Source of the DNA: Thuidium tamariscinum
Taxonomy: Eukaryota > Streptophyta > Bryopsida > Hypnales > Thuidiaceae
Length of the DNA stretch: 64,000 nucleotides
Direction of reading: 5' to 3'
Assembly: GCA_947034885.2 (NCBI GenBank)
Contig: OX344749.2
Span: 17,127,501-17,191,500, forward strand
Part shown: positions 1 to 12,269 of the stretch, one piece after another
Layout of the letters: the number at the start of each line of letters is the position of its first letter
How positions within the stretch are numbered: position 1 is the first letter of the stretch
The notes under the pieces: model-generated
Told to the model about the DNA's origin: nothing
Seen by the model: only the letters and a program-made list of their open reading frames with translations
Database searches by the model: none
Program-made: the position numbers and the translations under genes

Positions 1-1355
1 GGCCTCATTGTGCCAAAAAGAAAGGTCAACTATCATTTATGTTTGCTTCATGTATTTAAATTTCATAATATAAGGTGAGTATCTTAGATTTCAATTTTAG
101 AATGAAAAAAATGTGTACATTGTAACATAATAAGGTGAATTCACAATTACATATACTTATCTTAGTTATTTTTAGAAGGATAACAAGAATGGAACCCATT
201 GCAATTAGCAATGCGATTAAAAAGTTTTCATCAAGCTATATAGTTTCATCTCAAGGCATTAGAATTTTGATAAGAATGAATTAATGAAAAATTGTGCAAA
301 TGATAATGTGGCAAAAATTTATGATCGATGGGATCATAACTTAACTTACATTTCATAGATGGAATCCCAATAGCTTCAATGAATTGCCCGATGAATTGTA
401 GTGAGTTGGACAAAGATTTATTCACCCCCTTGGGCAAGTGTAAATTATTCAACAAGTTTGGTTACTATAAGAAACCCCCATTTTAGGTGACAAGCCCCAA
501 TTTTCTTAAACGGATTTTAGGTGATGTTTAGTCAGTGACTTCCAATGCAACAATTCCATGTTTTTATATCAAACTTAATATTACATTGGACATTTTTGTT
601 GACATAAAAACATAGACTTGCTACATTGGACATCACTTGAACATCACCTAAAATCTGTTTAAAAAAATTAAATTCATCATACAAAATGCCAATTTTTAAT
701 AGTAGGTGAAGGATTCCTGATTAGCATCTTCTACATGCATTTCTTCTTTTAGTTGGGAGAATGAGAGCTCACTTGAAACTCCCCCTAGGAAAGGGGATTA
801 TATCAATAGTTCTAAAAAGGGTGTCTGTATAAATTGATTTTCAACTTGGAGGTGTCTTACATTTTGGAATATTTTCTTAATAAATTTTTTTTGAAAGACA
901 AATGGAATGGACATTTAACCCGAGTCATTTCGTATCGTTCAAGGCTTCAAGGAATTAGTTATGAATCTTGAAATTGAAAACATGTAGGTCACTAAAAGCA
1001 TCCACTACTTGATATGTTCACTTTTGGTACATCGACAAATGCAATTGGTACATTGGAGAAAGCAAAATATACCTCTTTGACTTAACCCTTGAACGCCACC
1101 ACAGACATTTGGTGTCCTTTGAATGACAAAGAATCCTTCCTTCTAAGGCAGAAGTGTAACTTGTCATCCTCACTATTAGGGGTGGAAAGGAAAGATCTTC
1201 TATAGTACTTTGACTTCAAATGAGTATATATGGCTTTTTCAAAGAAGATGATGTCACATGGTATCAAAATGCATGATTTCCATGGCCACCGGTCCATCCT
1301 TCAAGGGTTAATTTAGGTTTTAGAGCCCAATTGCTTTAAGGAACTCCTACCTCCC
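1..1355. other. Intergenic DNA with repeat remnants
   Basis: No gene is seen here. The stretch holds a small foldback at 499-670, listed separately. At about 830-1310 it holds a degenerate relative of the AGGGAGGAGG MITE family: it shares the internal phrase TAGTTATGAAT and the succession of blocks seen in the 11.9-kb copy, but its ends are no longer recognisable. Confidence 0.4.
499..670. repeat. Foldback (inverted-repeat) element, about 170 bp
   Basis: About 30 bases at 499-528, containing GATTTTAGGTGATGTT, recur inverted at 641-670 with only a few mismatches. The interior also pairs: CATGTTTTTAT near 559 faces ATAAAAACAT near 604. The whole would fold into one long hairpin. It is most simply a small non-autonomous MITE. 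I could not fix a target-site duplication. Confidence 0.55.
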
Positions 1356-1364
1356 TATAAATTA
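1356..1364 (+). promoter_or_regulatory. Candidate TATA box of the coiled-coil gene
   Basis: TATAAATTA lies about 310 bases before the chosen ATG at 1665. The DNA after it changes to a C- and T-rich stretch (about 1440-1530), typical of a plant 5' leader. Position and motif fit a core promoter with a start site near 1385-1395. No other evidence supports it. Confidence 0.35.
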
Positions 1365-1551
1365 GAAATTAATCAGTGTTTTCAGATGAATTTGTGGGGT
1401 ACCATTGATAAGTTAGTGCCTTACTAATCCTCCCTCCGCTAACTAACTTAGCTTACTTCGTTTTCAACTGACATCTCTCTCCTCACCTGTCTTTCCCTTT
1501 CGGTGCCAGTCGCCATAGCCAGTTCTGCCCTTGCAGCACATTCACATTCTC

Positions 1552-1626
1552 CATGGCCGCCATCGCCATCGCCTCTCACTTAGCCATCTCCACCTTCGCT
1601 TGCCAACACTTCGTTCCCAAGAATTA
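1552..1626 (+). CDS. Upstream ORF in the leader of the coiled-coil gene (24 aa)
   Basis: An ATG in a strong plant initiation context (CCATGGCC) opens a 24-residue frame that closes at TAA 39 bases before the main ATG. It begins MAAIAIAS. The main start at 1665 has a weaker context, so this frame could reduce or delay initiation there. It might instead be the first exon of an alternative transcript, but I found no convincing donor inside it. Nothing in the sequence shows that the peptide itself has a function. Confidence 0.3.
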
Positions 1627-1664
1627 ATGCTTCTGCTCCCACTTAGAGCTTTGCATATCTTAGC

Positions 1665-4600
1665 ATGCACATTGTCCTACCACCATTCAAATCGATTCTA
1701 TTGGGGCTCATCATCTTGCGCGCATCTTTTTCATCTTTTTCAGAATCCTCGCAGCATTCGGAGGATTCGGAGGATCCATTTGGCTTTGAGGATCCATTGT
1801 GTACCAGGGTGGTCCACATGGGAGACCCATCCATGGTGACCCTGGACGTGGACGTTCCAGGGATGTGTCACGGATTTCTGTGGAAGACAGGGAAGCGGTT
1901 GGTGCATCCTGTGATTTCTTCGCTGCGTGATTGGAGACGACAGTTACAGGTATGGAACGTGGCCATGTGTTTGGGCAGAAAAGGTTCATGCTAGGTTTTT
2001 CAAATTCATGTGAGCTTTGAGTTCGGGTGTAGATCCACAAGCAGATTGGGGCATCGCAGAATGTTGAAACTGACTTTAGATTATTTTTCCTGATTCGTAA
2101 GCCCTAGTTCGCCTTTCGTGAACTGAAACAAACACAAGAGCAAGTAACGAGTGACGAAAACAAGGTTTTCAGAAAATATTTGACTGATTCATGGACTTTT
2201 AGATAAATTCATACAGAGACCTTTCCATGGATTATGGGCAATGTTCTGTTTATGATGTAATCTAAATGTTATGAAACATTCTCATGTTACTGAATACCAA
2301 GATCAGATTTAGATGACACAGAACAGGAGAGGTTCATTGCCTTAAACTGCAGGGCTTGAATCATTGGAAGGCCAGGGAAGTTGGTTTAATCATGCTCTGC
2401 AAATTACAAAGCTTGATTTGCTATTGGTTTGATTTAAAAGCAGGGGCAGTAAAGGGGGGTGTATCTGATATCGGAGCCGAGGTATATTCCTGGAGCCAGA
2501 TCCAGATGCAAGCAGCGCCATGTTTGGTCGGATCTTTTGACGAAAATGAAGATGTTGTGCGTACTGTTGTGAGTTTCTGATCATGCATTTCAAAACTTTA
2601 CTTTCTGTGATGAAACGGGGACCAACTTTTCGTGCAGATTTTACGTATATGTTGTACTTTATGCAAAGTGGAGATTTACTTTTTGGTGGTGATGCGAACG
2701 GACTATGTTGATGTCTGGAGCATTATTAAACTGTTCATTCTTATTATCCTCTTCTCTTGCACTTGTTTCTCGGTGGTGCATGCTTCATTTCAGGACTCTT
2801 TGTCAATCATCTGATGGATTGTAAGGCCATAGTTGAATATATCTGAATATACCTAGACTGGTTTTCCACAGGGTGATAGAAGAACGAAGTAAATGCGATA
2901 AATATGACTGGTAGCTGCAAGGGATACCAGAGGCGAGCGAGGTTTACATGAACATGGGATTGCAGACCAACTCCCCTTACGGTTCCTGCACCAAACGATC
3001 AAGCCCCAATGTAAATTTGTGCTCCGTTTTGTCACCTTGTACACACTGTAGGGCAGTTGAAGTGCGATGAATTCCTACAATTTTGCTCATCGCTAAATCA
3101 AGAAATCTTTTTAGCAAAATTGTATTGTCACCATAAGTTGAGTTGTGGAATCTGGGATTTGGTTTTATTTGAAATTTTTCGTCTGTCCTGCTCATGCACT
3201 TGTGACTGCAGACCGATGTCTATGATAAATCGGAAGCTTTGGATCGGGAGAGATTGGATGTCGCATGTTTGCGCCAAGAGATCATTGATGAGTATGAGAA
3301 GAAAAGTGCAGAGCTTCTGAAGTATCTGGATTCCATGGAATCTGCGTTTGACCATCAACGTTTGGAATATGAGAAGCGAGAAATAAACCTCCGAAGGGAA
3401 AATGAAGAACTCAGGCACGAGTTGGCACATGGCTGCAGGTATTGTGGCTATACAGAGGAGCCCTAGTATATTTATGCTGCTGAGAATTTAGTACATAGTT
3501 ACTCAGAAGTTGATGTCTTAGGTTAAATGCTCAGACAGTGTTCAAAATTCCAAACATCTCTTAGTAGATCGCTCTATGTTGCCCTTTTGGGTACTTCTTT
3601 ACAATATGCACGCGATCTTAGTTTTTAGTCACGAAAGTCTTATACAAGAACGGATCCTTATTAGTCATGCAGGGCACATGTAGCTGAGCTCCTCGTGAAG
3701 GAGCAGGAGCGGGAGGAGAAAGCTGAGCAGGTAGTTCAAGCGGTGCAAGCTCTGAATAGTGAGATGAAAGAGAAGGAAAGGATTGCCCAGAAGGAGCATA
3801 AGAAGGTCAAGGTTAGATGCCTTGCATTTATCTGCAGACCCATTACAGACGTGCATTAATGGTTTATTTAGATCAGGGTGTAAAAGTTCTCATCGGGTTG
3901 AGAATCGCAAGTGAAAACTGAGCATCAAATAACAATGTTAAATATCTTGTTGGCGAGTTTAGAAGAGTGAATATCTTGTATGCTGTGGTGGCCGTTCCAG
4001 TCTAGCTGTTGACCGGAGGGACATACCCTTTTCTGATCTATAATTCTCTTGTTTTCATAACGAGTAGCAGAAAGTAATGTAGGAACTCCCTTAATCGCCA
4101 CGTTTGACGCTGAGCATATCCCCTATTATTAGACTGGTCAAATTTTACATGTTCTTGTTAAGAAATGAAGTGGATTCCAATACACCAAAGAATGCATTAT
4201 TTGAATACTGTATGCCGAAGTTATGAATATTCAAAGTTTTATTGATGGATAACTCAAAACTGACTGTTAAAAAGATGCTTACGTGGTCAACATCCTCTTA
4301 ATCATTAGAGTTATCCTTCAAGTCATTCGAAGTGGGGATGCTAACCCTGTTCAGTGAAAAAGAAGAGGTGAATTTGATGAATAATGATGTGACTTCGTGC
4401 TGGCAAGCCTTTTTTGGTGGTTCAATCTCAAATGTAAGACAGTGTTGAGTTTAAGGATTCTTCACAATAAAATCTTCGTATTGAGAGTGACAGGAGCTGC
4501 AGGATCTGGTAGATGACCTGCAGCTAACGCTAGAGAAAAAGGAAGAAGAGCATGACAGTGCGAAGAGGCGTGAGGAGAGAGCTCGAAAGCATATTGAGGA

Positions 4601-6169
4601 TGAGAATGATGAACTGAGGCGGAAAGCTGCCCTCGGTTGGATGCTCGGTTGCTTATCAGGTTTTTCCATTACAAAACCCTAGAGATGTTCAAGGCGTATT
4701 TTTCAGCGCATTTAGTGCCGAAGCCTGCTAGATACCCTATTATACAATCTAGTTCTCAAACATTAAGCCCTAACGGACTAGGAGCCCGAATTGGGGCCTT
4801 GTAGTTTTTATAGCAGTTTTGAATAGGTCATGTGGGGATTTTTCTTCTTGTAGTATTTTTGTTTTCTGACCAATGCATGAAGTGTTCTTCACTGATTCTG
4901 AAGATCAATTTAAGATTTGGCTTAAAACTGACTTGTATTTTCCACAATATGATCAATCAGATTGGTCATCCTCAAACCATGAATCCTTGGTTAACAAGGA
5001 CGTGCTTTGTTTTGTGGCAGAACTTTATTTGCGGCTAGATCCTGAGGTTGGAACTGGCGGAATAATAAAACTGGTGCGCAAAGTTCAGCGAGAGTTGGAG
5101 TGTGGGAATCATGTTTTCAGCACTGGAAGTAAGATGCCTCCAAAGCTGGAATATGAGCTGATTCAAAGAGAGATCCGGAGGTTGATCAATGCTAGTGACC
5201 CTGCACGACCTGATTTAACTGAGAAGCTACGTACCAGTGCCGCCATGCTGAGGACCACCAAGCCAAAGGAATTCACAGGCGAGCTTCCAGGTGATCGTCG
5301 AAAGAATCTCAGGCTCCATAGATATCTTCGCGAGCAGGAGGCATCCTTGAGAAGCACTACTGCACCTTCACAACTGTAAGTGTTGCAACTCTCATATATG
5401 AACGGAAGTTGATGTACGTGAAAATTAAATGTGCAGGATATGAAGTGTGGAATTCACTTCCTATGTAGTGCTCCTGTCCAAATACCACAGCAATCAAATA
5501 GATGAAAACAAACCACTTGCAATCTGAGGAACTCACGTAACATCATTATCTGTCATAATGATTCTCAAATTCGTTATTTGATGTTTCAGCTCAATATCAT
5601 TAGCACATAATCAAGGTTGAATCTCACAAACCACAGAAAGAAAATAGGGTATCTACACCTTATGGAGACTAACCCAAAAGTTAACCGTATTGATTCTTGT
5701 TTAAAACGTTGAGTCTGAACATGAGCCTCTACGGTTGATGTTTGCATAATCAATACTTTGAAAATTCATGATTTATTCATATGGTGTCCAAAAAGTACAT
5801 GCTAAGAAGTGGTTGACTTGCCTTTCACCTCTTGAGTTATACTTGTATGCTGCTACACAATCGGTAAGATTTTTGTCCATGCATCTATTTTGCAGGCCTC
5901 TGAGACGGGAGTCGACTGCATGCCAAGGATGTATTCTGAGAGACTACCCCAAACAAAAGCATCATGTAGCATGTCACCAGGATGTCCAGAAAAGAGGACC
6001 TGGGACTTGGGCAGAGGTGAGGCTTGTGGAAGCAGATCAGGCGGCAGCCAAGGCCAAGCACACTTCATATCACGAGATCAAGAGAATTTTGCAGGGTTTG
6101 GAGAGTAGCATGACTTACCTTTTAGGCCAAGAAAGGCGGCGCCGTTTGTATAATCAACGTAGGTTATAG
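1665..6169 (+). CDS. Unrecognised coiled-coil protein, 7 exons, 599 aa
   Basis: I do not recognise this family. Coding exons are 1665-1949, 2353-2568, 3212-3438, 3673-3811, 4494-4659, 4883-5375 and 5896-6169. All introns are GT-AG, phases agree at every junction, and the sum is exactly 1,800 nt. Residues 1-30 are hydrophobic (SILLGLIIL) and could be a signal or anchor, followed by an acidic Ser/Glu stretch. Residues 168-344 (exons 3-5) are rich in Glu, Lys, Arg and Leu with few Pro or Gly: a long coiled coil broken by Gly/Cys-containing exon joins. Residues 345-508 are probably globular and basic near the end; 509-599 end in an Arg-rich tail (GQERRRRLYNQRRL). The start is the first ATG after an in-frame TAG. 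Exon 6 could instead start at 4905 without changing frame. Coiled coil suggests self-association or scaffolding; that is inference only. Confidence 0.72.
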
Positions 6170-6803
6170 TCTCACGACTTTAGCATCTAGCTAGCTTCGA
6201 TATTGTACATATTTGGGGTTACATGTAAGCTCCTGAAGATTGTCTGGGGTTGGAGTCGGTATCTGCTTCTGACTGTTTGTGGAGAACAAGCCAACTGCGG
6301 CGTTTCAGGTCTCACCTCACGAAAAGGAGCTGGAGGGATCTTTGGGTTTGAATGGTGGGAACACATAACCGGCTGAGTGATTTAGTAACACTACCATAAT
6401 TCCAAGTCCTATTTTCAAGGCAGATTTTTCACCATCCATTGAAAAGTCAGAAAAGCATTAAAAATCATAATATGGACCCTCTTTTTAAGGGCAGGGAGAA
6501 CTGACCCCCTCGCTCAGCCACTCGGGTAAAATGCTGTAATTTTTTATTTTTCACACAAATTTTTATTTTTCAAATTTTGAATTCATATTTGCGATTAGAG
6601 ACCCCAAATTAGCAAGTGGGTGAAGAAAGTAGGGGTGATCACAGCCCAAACTAGGGGGCTTTTTGTTTTGATTGCACCTCTAGTAAAACATGGTAAGGCC
6701 GAGAAAGGGGGCCAATCCACCTAGATCCTTTTTAACCCCTTTAGATTTGTAAAAAATACATATGAGTGTATGTACATGTGATGAACTATTAGAATTGGCA
6801 TTA
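6170..6803. other. 3' flank of the coiled-coil gene, then repeat-like DNA
   Basis: The first 150-200 bases after the TAG are probably 3' UTR. From about 6470 to 6690 the sequence resembles the foldback at 28.9-29.15 kb: it shares blocks around GAGAACTGACCCCCTCGCTC and a gapped match to its other end near 6630-6660. It is therefore a degraded copy of that element. No gene is seen. Confidence 0.4.
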
Positions 6804-7202
6804 AGGTAGAAGTACCAATAAGTAACCACACCCATTAACCAACTTGTAGGGTGTGCTATTTCCAACCTTAGGGTAGAAATCAAGCATGAAATGGGTATTT
6901 TGGGGTTTTGGGGTTTTTTTCAAGGTTGGGACTAATAATATTTTGATACATGTTTACAAGAAGTGAGTGGGAAAGTAGTTCTAAATTGATTTAGAGTTAG
7001 AAGACTTTAGATATTGGAAGTGGGTTTAAAGTATTTTTAGATCCTAAAATTTGTAGTAATTTCATTTTTGAGAGTAAAATTCTAAAAAATTCTCTATCTC
7101 CATATTTCCTATCTTCTTGCATGGGAAAAATTGCAACCAACTCTTATTCTTTACCATCCACTCCAAATTAACATATTTGATTAGTTACTAGTACTTCTAC
7201 TT
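6804..7202. mobile_element. TA-flanked MITE, AGGTAG family, about 400 bp
   Basis: The left end AGGTAGAAGTACCAATAAG is mirrored by a right end reading TTACTAGTACTTCTACTT. TA lies immediately outside both ends (6802-6803 and 7203-7204). The interior matches, inverted, the elements at 34.09 and 48.31 kb, including the block CAACTTGTAGG and the run around CTATCTCCATATTTCCTATC. No coding capacity. A TA target and short ends fit a Tc1/mariner-type (Stowaway-like) non-autonomous element. Confidence 0.65.
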
Positions 7203-10200
7203 TATATCCTATGATGTCCTCAAGCCTCCTAGCTCTTGAGCATTATCCAGTCTATTTTGCCTTCTGGACAGTTCGATATAAGGTAGAGGAAACTATTTGG
7301 GTCATTTAAATCACTTCAACATGTATGTGGGATAGTGATTTTTTGAATGATCAACTAAGAAGATTGTAGAATTGCCAAGTATACATTTTAATCTCCATAC
7401 ATGATATTCTTATGCAATTTCAATGTAGGAGATTCTAAGCTATTTTTGGAAGGATAGCATACAACCCAATTTCATTTCATTTAAAGCACAATGGCTTATA
7501 GACACTTAACAAAGTCATGCTTACACCCGCTTGTTAAGTCTAAATAAGCCTAAAATTAATGTGTTTGAATAGGTGAGCTCAAGAGAAATAAATCTTTCTG
7601 TTTTGACATAGGATTATATCTTGAGAGTATTGTCATACAAAGAGCATGAAAAGATTATTTTAAATGGATGCAAGAAAATGAATTTATACATCAAAAAATT
7701 GAAATATACCTTGATTGCCACTAAATTTTTTTAAAGAGAGCAAGTTTCTAGTTGGATATATTTGAATTGTTTAATGTCCACATTTTCATTTTTTTCCATT
7801 TATTTTATATAATATATGTTGTATTTTCATTCATGGTACACACAAGTTCTAATTCTTTATTAATTAAGAGTTATAATTTTTTTGCTTGAATTGGATCAAT
7901 GTTGTGAGTATAAGACAATGCATCCAAAAAAGGCATTCACTTCTTGGTTTGCCATTAGTTCCCCCACCCTCTCAAAAATTATAGGTTGTTTATTTTTTTT
8001 CAAGACATTGCTTCCCCTTCAAAATGTCATTAGTTTCTCAAAATATCACAAGCCCTTGATCTTTATGAAATTTAATCTAAGCCATTCAAATATGAATTTA
8101 GAATATGGATACAAATATTATATGAATACAAAATATGATTATGGTAGCAAATATGGATATGGATATTTGATATGGGTATGGGTATGAATATGGAATGGAA
8201 GTGGATATGGATATGGATACGGGAATTTGAATTGTCCCATATCGATTGTCAAATTAACTAGATTCTCGAAATTACAGGTAGGGCGGGGGAAGGGAGGGAG
8301 GGGAGGGAATTAATTTTTTTAATCCCTAGGGCCTGGGAGGTGTATTATTTTTCTTAAAAAAAATTTAAAATTTTGGATGCATTGTGTAACACAAAGTTAT
8401 AATGCTAATGCACCTAAAAGTAGTAGTCATTGCTACAATAGAAGACATGGGTTATCAAAAAGATCAATCATACCATACAATCTTCAATTTGTGTACTTCA
8501 CCAAGAGCAATGGCTTTTGACCCAAATTGCATATAAATAAATAGAACTTCAAAAACATTAGAAAAAATGTAATATAACATGGCATTGTCATTTGAGAGTT
8601 TCACATTGCTAACCCTTCATATCCAAAAGCAATCACTTCAAATATTCAATTTAGGTTATACACAAAGATGTTTGAAACAAAAAAATCTTGCATCAAATGG
8701 TGAATGAATTGCTATGACCCAAGCTATCAAGGGTCTCTAAATATCACAATATTATAAGAATAAAATGATATTATATGACAACACACTAGAACATCTACAA
8801 GGAAATTTGTACATTTTGTTTTTTAGAGATTGTAAACTTGAGGTTGATTTATTACTATAAACTTTTGATTTTGTAACAAGAAATTGAATCAATACTATCT
8901 ACACATGTGTACAAATCTACATTTGGAATTATAAGAGAATTGTGTATTTTAAATTTGGAATTCAATATAAACTAAGAAAAAACTTAAATGTATGCTTGCA
9001 ATGGGTCATTAGAAAGTTACTCCTTAAATGCCCAATCAATCAATTTATAGTAGAAACCCATCTTCAAACAATGTATGGGGTTGGAAAAAAAATATTATTC
9101 AAGAAATTATTTGGTCTAGATTCAGTTGTCTATCTATACTTATCATGAATATCATTAAAATGGCAAGCCATTTTGCTACTTTGGCACTTTGATGGTTCAA
9201 ACTAAGTAGATTGAAATCTATACTTATTTTAGATGTTTTAAATCTTCATATTTTTAGATGTCTAAAATCTACACACGTCCTAGATATTTTAAACATATAG
9301 ACTTAAATCTATACTTCTCGTAAATGTATGAAATCTATACCTATTTGAAATCTTTAAAATTTATGTCCATTTCTAGATGTCACTTTTATAGTTCAAAGTG
9401 CATGGTCTATAAAATGGCACATGGAATACCATCATTTTAATGAATTTTCTATATTTATATTCAAAACTAAGATCTCTATAGTCAAACAATATTATAGGAA
9501 AAATAGTGCAATGTCTTTAGAATTTGCCTAGGTTGAAAAATTTACTATTGAAAAAAACATTGATGTTTCCATCATTATGTTGTATGGTTCTTTTCTTACA
9601 TTAGTTAAAACTACAATCTTGACTAATCACAAACATTTTAAATCTTGAAGATAGAAAAAAATTTGTGAATTTTTTGAAATTAAATTTTGAAATTTGATTT
9701 TGAAATGATTCAATTTAAATGGTTTCATAATATCAATGTGTGCATCCTTATTCCTAGACAAAAATTTCAAAAAATAAATGGTATTCACCTATATACAATT
9801 CAATTGTATGGTGTCATTTTTACAAATATTGTAATGGCATTGTCATATAATCTAATTAGATAACTTGAAAAATTCTACAAATGAATGGTATTATGGACAA
9901 GCATTGAAGGACTTACGAGCATTATGTTGTTTAGTTGATCTAAAAGCCTAAAATGAGGACTTATGAATTATTAGTCTATCATGATTAACTAAGCCTAAAC
10001 AATGAAAAAGTGACATAGTTGCCTTGAAGGTTTGAACTTTAGTTTTGGCATTATGTTTTGGAATTTGTCAGAACAAACTTACAACAATCTAGTATGAGTT
10101 CCATGTCTTTGAAAAAGTGTCAATGTACTAGAGTAACTTATTGCAAAGTCATATTTATATATTTCTTTAATGACTTTTACATATAGTTGCATTACACTCA

Positions 10201-10616
10201 TTTGATCTTGCACTAGTGCAAACTTGGGTTACATAGACCATAGAAATTACTCACAAGAAGGCTCACATGACAAACTTGACTACTAATAAGTTAGAATAGC
10301 CTAATATTGCAAGCCCTCCAATTCCAACATCTACAAGCCCCTCCCATTTGTGCAAGTCTCCCACCCATTTTCATAGAGTATATTAGTCATTTTCTTTGGG
10401 TAAAAAATTTGGTGTTATTTTTAAAGAATGACTTCAAGTTCACATCTATTTATGGATGGTTTAAGGTTGATGAAGACGTGGTGCAATAAATGTTGGTTTA
10501 GGTGAGCTAAGTTGTAAATAATACTTGTCAAAACAAATCATAGCTTCAACCAATAAAAGAGGTACCTCTTGAATATTAAGCTTGTGTTTTTTATACATTC
10601 ATCAAACATAATTTGG
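7203..10616. other. AT-rich intergenic DNA, no gene seen
   Basis: Only short frames without recognisable content are present. At 8090-8230 there is a degenerate array of ATATGGATATGGA-type hexamers. At 9180-9360 the phrases AAATCTATACTT and TTTTAGATGT recur loosely. No RNA gene or clear transposon boundary was found. Confidence 0.5.
8100..8225. repeat. Degenerate GATATG microsatellite
   Basis: Repeated units such as GGATATGGATATGGATAC and TATGGGTATGGGTATG give an imperfect hexamer array. It lies in otherwise featureless AT-rich DNA. Confidence 0.7.
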
Positions 10617-10870
10617 ACTAGTATGCCTTGTGCCGTTGCTATAGCCAAAACTAAAGTAAAAATAATTTCCTAATTTTTTATTCTATTAAAATTTTAAAAT
10701 TCAATAACTTTCTCGCCGTAAATCAGAATGCCATCAAACAAAGCCCATGCACCCTTCCTCACTGAGAGCTTTCTGATGGTACAAAGCATGCAACCAGGGG
10801 ACGCATGATCTAGGAGATCTCAACATAACATACAAAACAAACAAAACAAACTACATGTCTTAAAGTATAG
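10617..10870. repeat. Dispersed repeat, direct copy of the one at 41.0 kb
   Basis: The phrases TGCCTTGTGCCGTTGC, CAGAATGCCATCAAACAA and AAACAAACAAAACAAACTAC occur in the same order and spacing at 41,006-41,245. A poorer copy lies at about 12,560-12,740. There is no inverted terminal repeat and no coding frame, so a SINE or a fragment of a larger retroelement is possible. I could not identify tRNA-type A/B boxes or a tail. Confidence 0.6.
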
Positions 10871-11942
10871 ATGGTCAGTTACTAACTTTGAACCTTTTTA
10901 AATGATCACATACTAATGATTTTATCCTTTTGCACCTAACATGTTTGAAAATTCATATCAATTTCAGTTCTTATCACACTAACATGATTCCACTTGTATT
11001 TCAGTCAACTCACTTATTTGTTCTTTTAAAAACACAAACAACAATGTGCACATACATAGTGCATAAGATGCCCAGATTGCAAATATTGGTGGTCATACAT
11101 TGTTCTACCTGATGTCATCTTCTAATCATTTCCCTTGTATACATGGTTCAAGTTTCCACTAACTTAGTGCTGGAAAGGCATGGAGTTCCTGACTGGTGTG
11201 CCAAGAATTCAGTGCACAGATTGCGCTGTGGTGTTCTTCTTGAAAAAAATGGTAAGATAAGCGGCAGAAAGAGTTGTAAGGAGTACCATTATGCAGGTCA
11301 GTAAGTTCAAAAGGTGATGAAATTTGATCAAGAAATTTGTGCAAAGTACAACTCTGGCATGGTCGGTGGTTCTTGATGCTTGCTCCAGCTTCGAATCATG
11401 TGCCACATCAGTTACCGCCTTATTATGGTGCTGCCAAGAGTTGAAGGCATATGTTTAGTCCATTTGTTTGTAAAATATGATCAAGAAATGGTCACTGTTG
11501 TGAATCATGTACGTGGGGTACTCTTGTTGAGAATTTTGGAACAGGGTTGAGGCATTAGAAAAAACCTGAGGGCATTACAAGGCTGTTTTGGGTCTGTTTC
11601 CAAAACGGCTCCCAATGTCGTTGTCCACTGTCAGACTAGTTTTAATCAAAAAAATAAAAAATAAAAAATTTGAGTCCTGAAATATGAAAATAAGTCTAAA
11701 AAATAATATCTTTAAAAATAAATAAAAAATTACATGGCAAGGTCACAATCACATAGGATTCGAGTTCACAGGGTAGAAACTGGGTTCCCACAATCCTGGA
11801 ACCCGCAGTCTCCTAATGCCCTCAAATTTCCTCTAATGAAGGAAGCTCTACCTTCAGTTGTTGCGTCCCAAATAAGCAATTGCAAATTGCTCCTATTGCT
11901 TCATTCTGGTTGGATCTTGTTGTCACTCAAAAGAGTATTGTA
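10871..11942. other. Intergenic DNA with repeat remnants
   Basis: No gene. From about 11,530 to 11,830 the sequence resembles the inner right part of the longer MITE at 34.8-35.06 kb and a segment at 56.85-57.17 kb; all three include a phrase like ACATGGCAAGGTCAC followed by GCAGTCTCCTAA. It is probably a remnant of the long form of the AGGGAGGAGG family. Confidence 0.4.
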
Positions 11943-12269
11943 AAGGAGGAGGTCCATAAAAGCACCCATCTAAGAGCTGAAACTGAATTTTTTGGGTGGT
12001 GAAACTTCTTGAATTATTTTTTAGTAAATTTGTCTTGGAAGAGAAGAAAAATTGGCATCTAACCTAAGTCGTTTCATATTTTTGGAGCTCTGTAGAGTTA
12101 GTTATGATTTTTTGAAATTGAAATGACATAGGGCTCTAAAACTGTCCACCACCTTGAATGTACATTGTTTGTACATTATTGTAGAGGTGGAAAAGTAGCA
12201 TGTACAAACAATGTACATTTGGGAAGGTGCGCAATTTTATAGTCTAAGTGGTTTTAGAGCCTCTTCCCT
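11943..12269. mobile_element. TA-flanked MITE, AGGGAGGAGG family, 327 bp
   Basis: The ends are AAGGAGGAGGTCCATAAA and its inverted match TTTTAGAGCCTCTTCCCT. TA lies directly outside each end. Inside is a self-complementary pair around TGTACATTGTTTGTACAT. This copy carries the uninterrupted phrase CACCCATCTAAGAGCTGAAA, which is the empty site for the nested insertion at 34.09 kb. No coding capacity. Confidence 0.7.
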
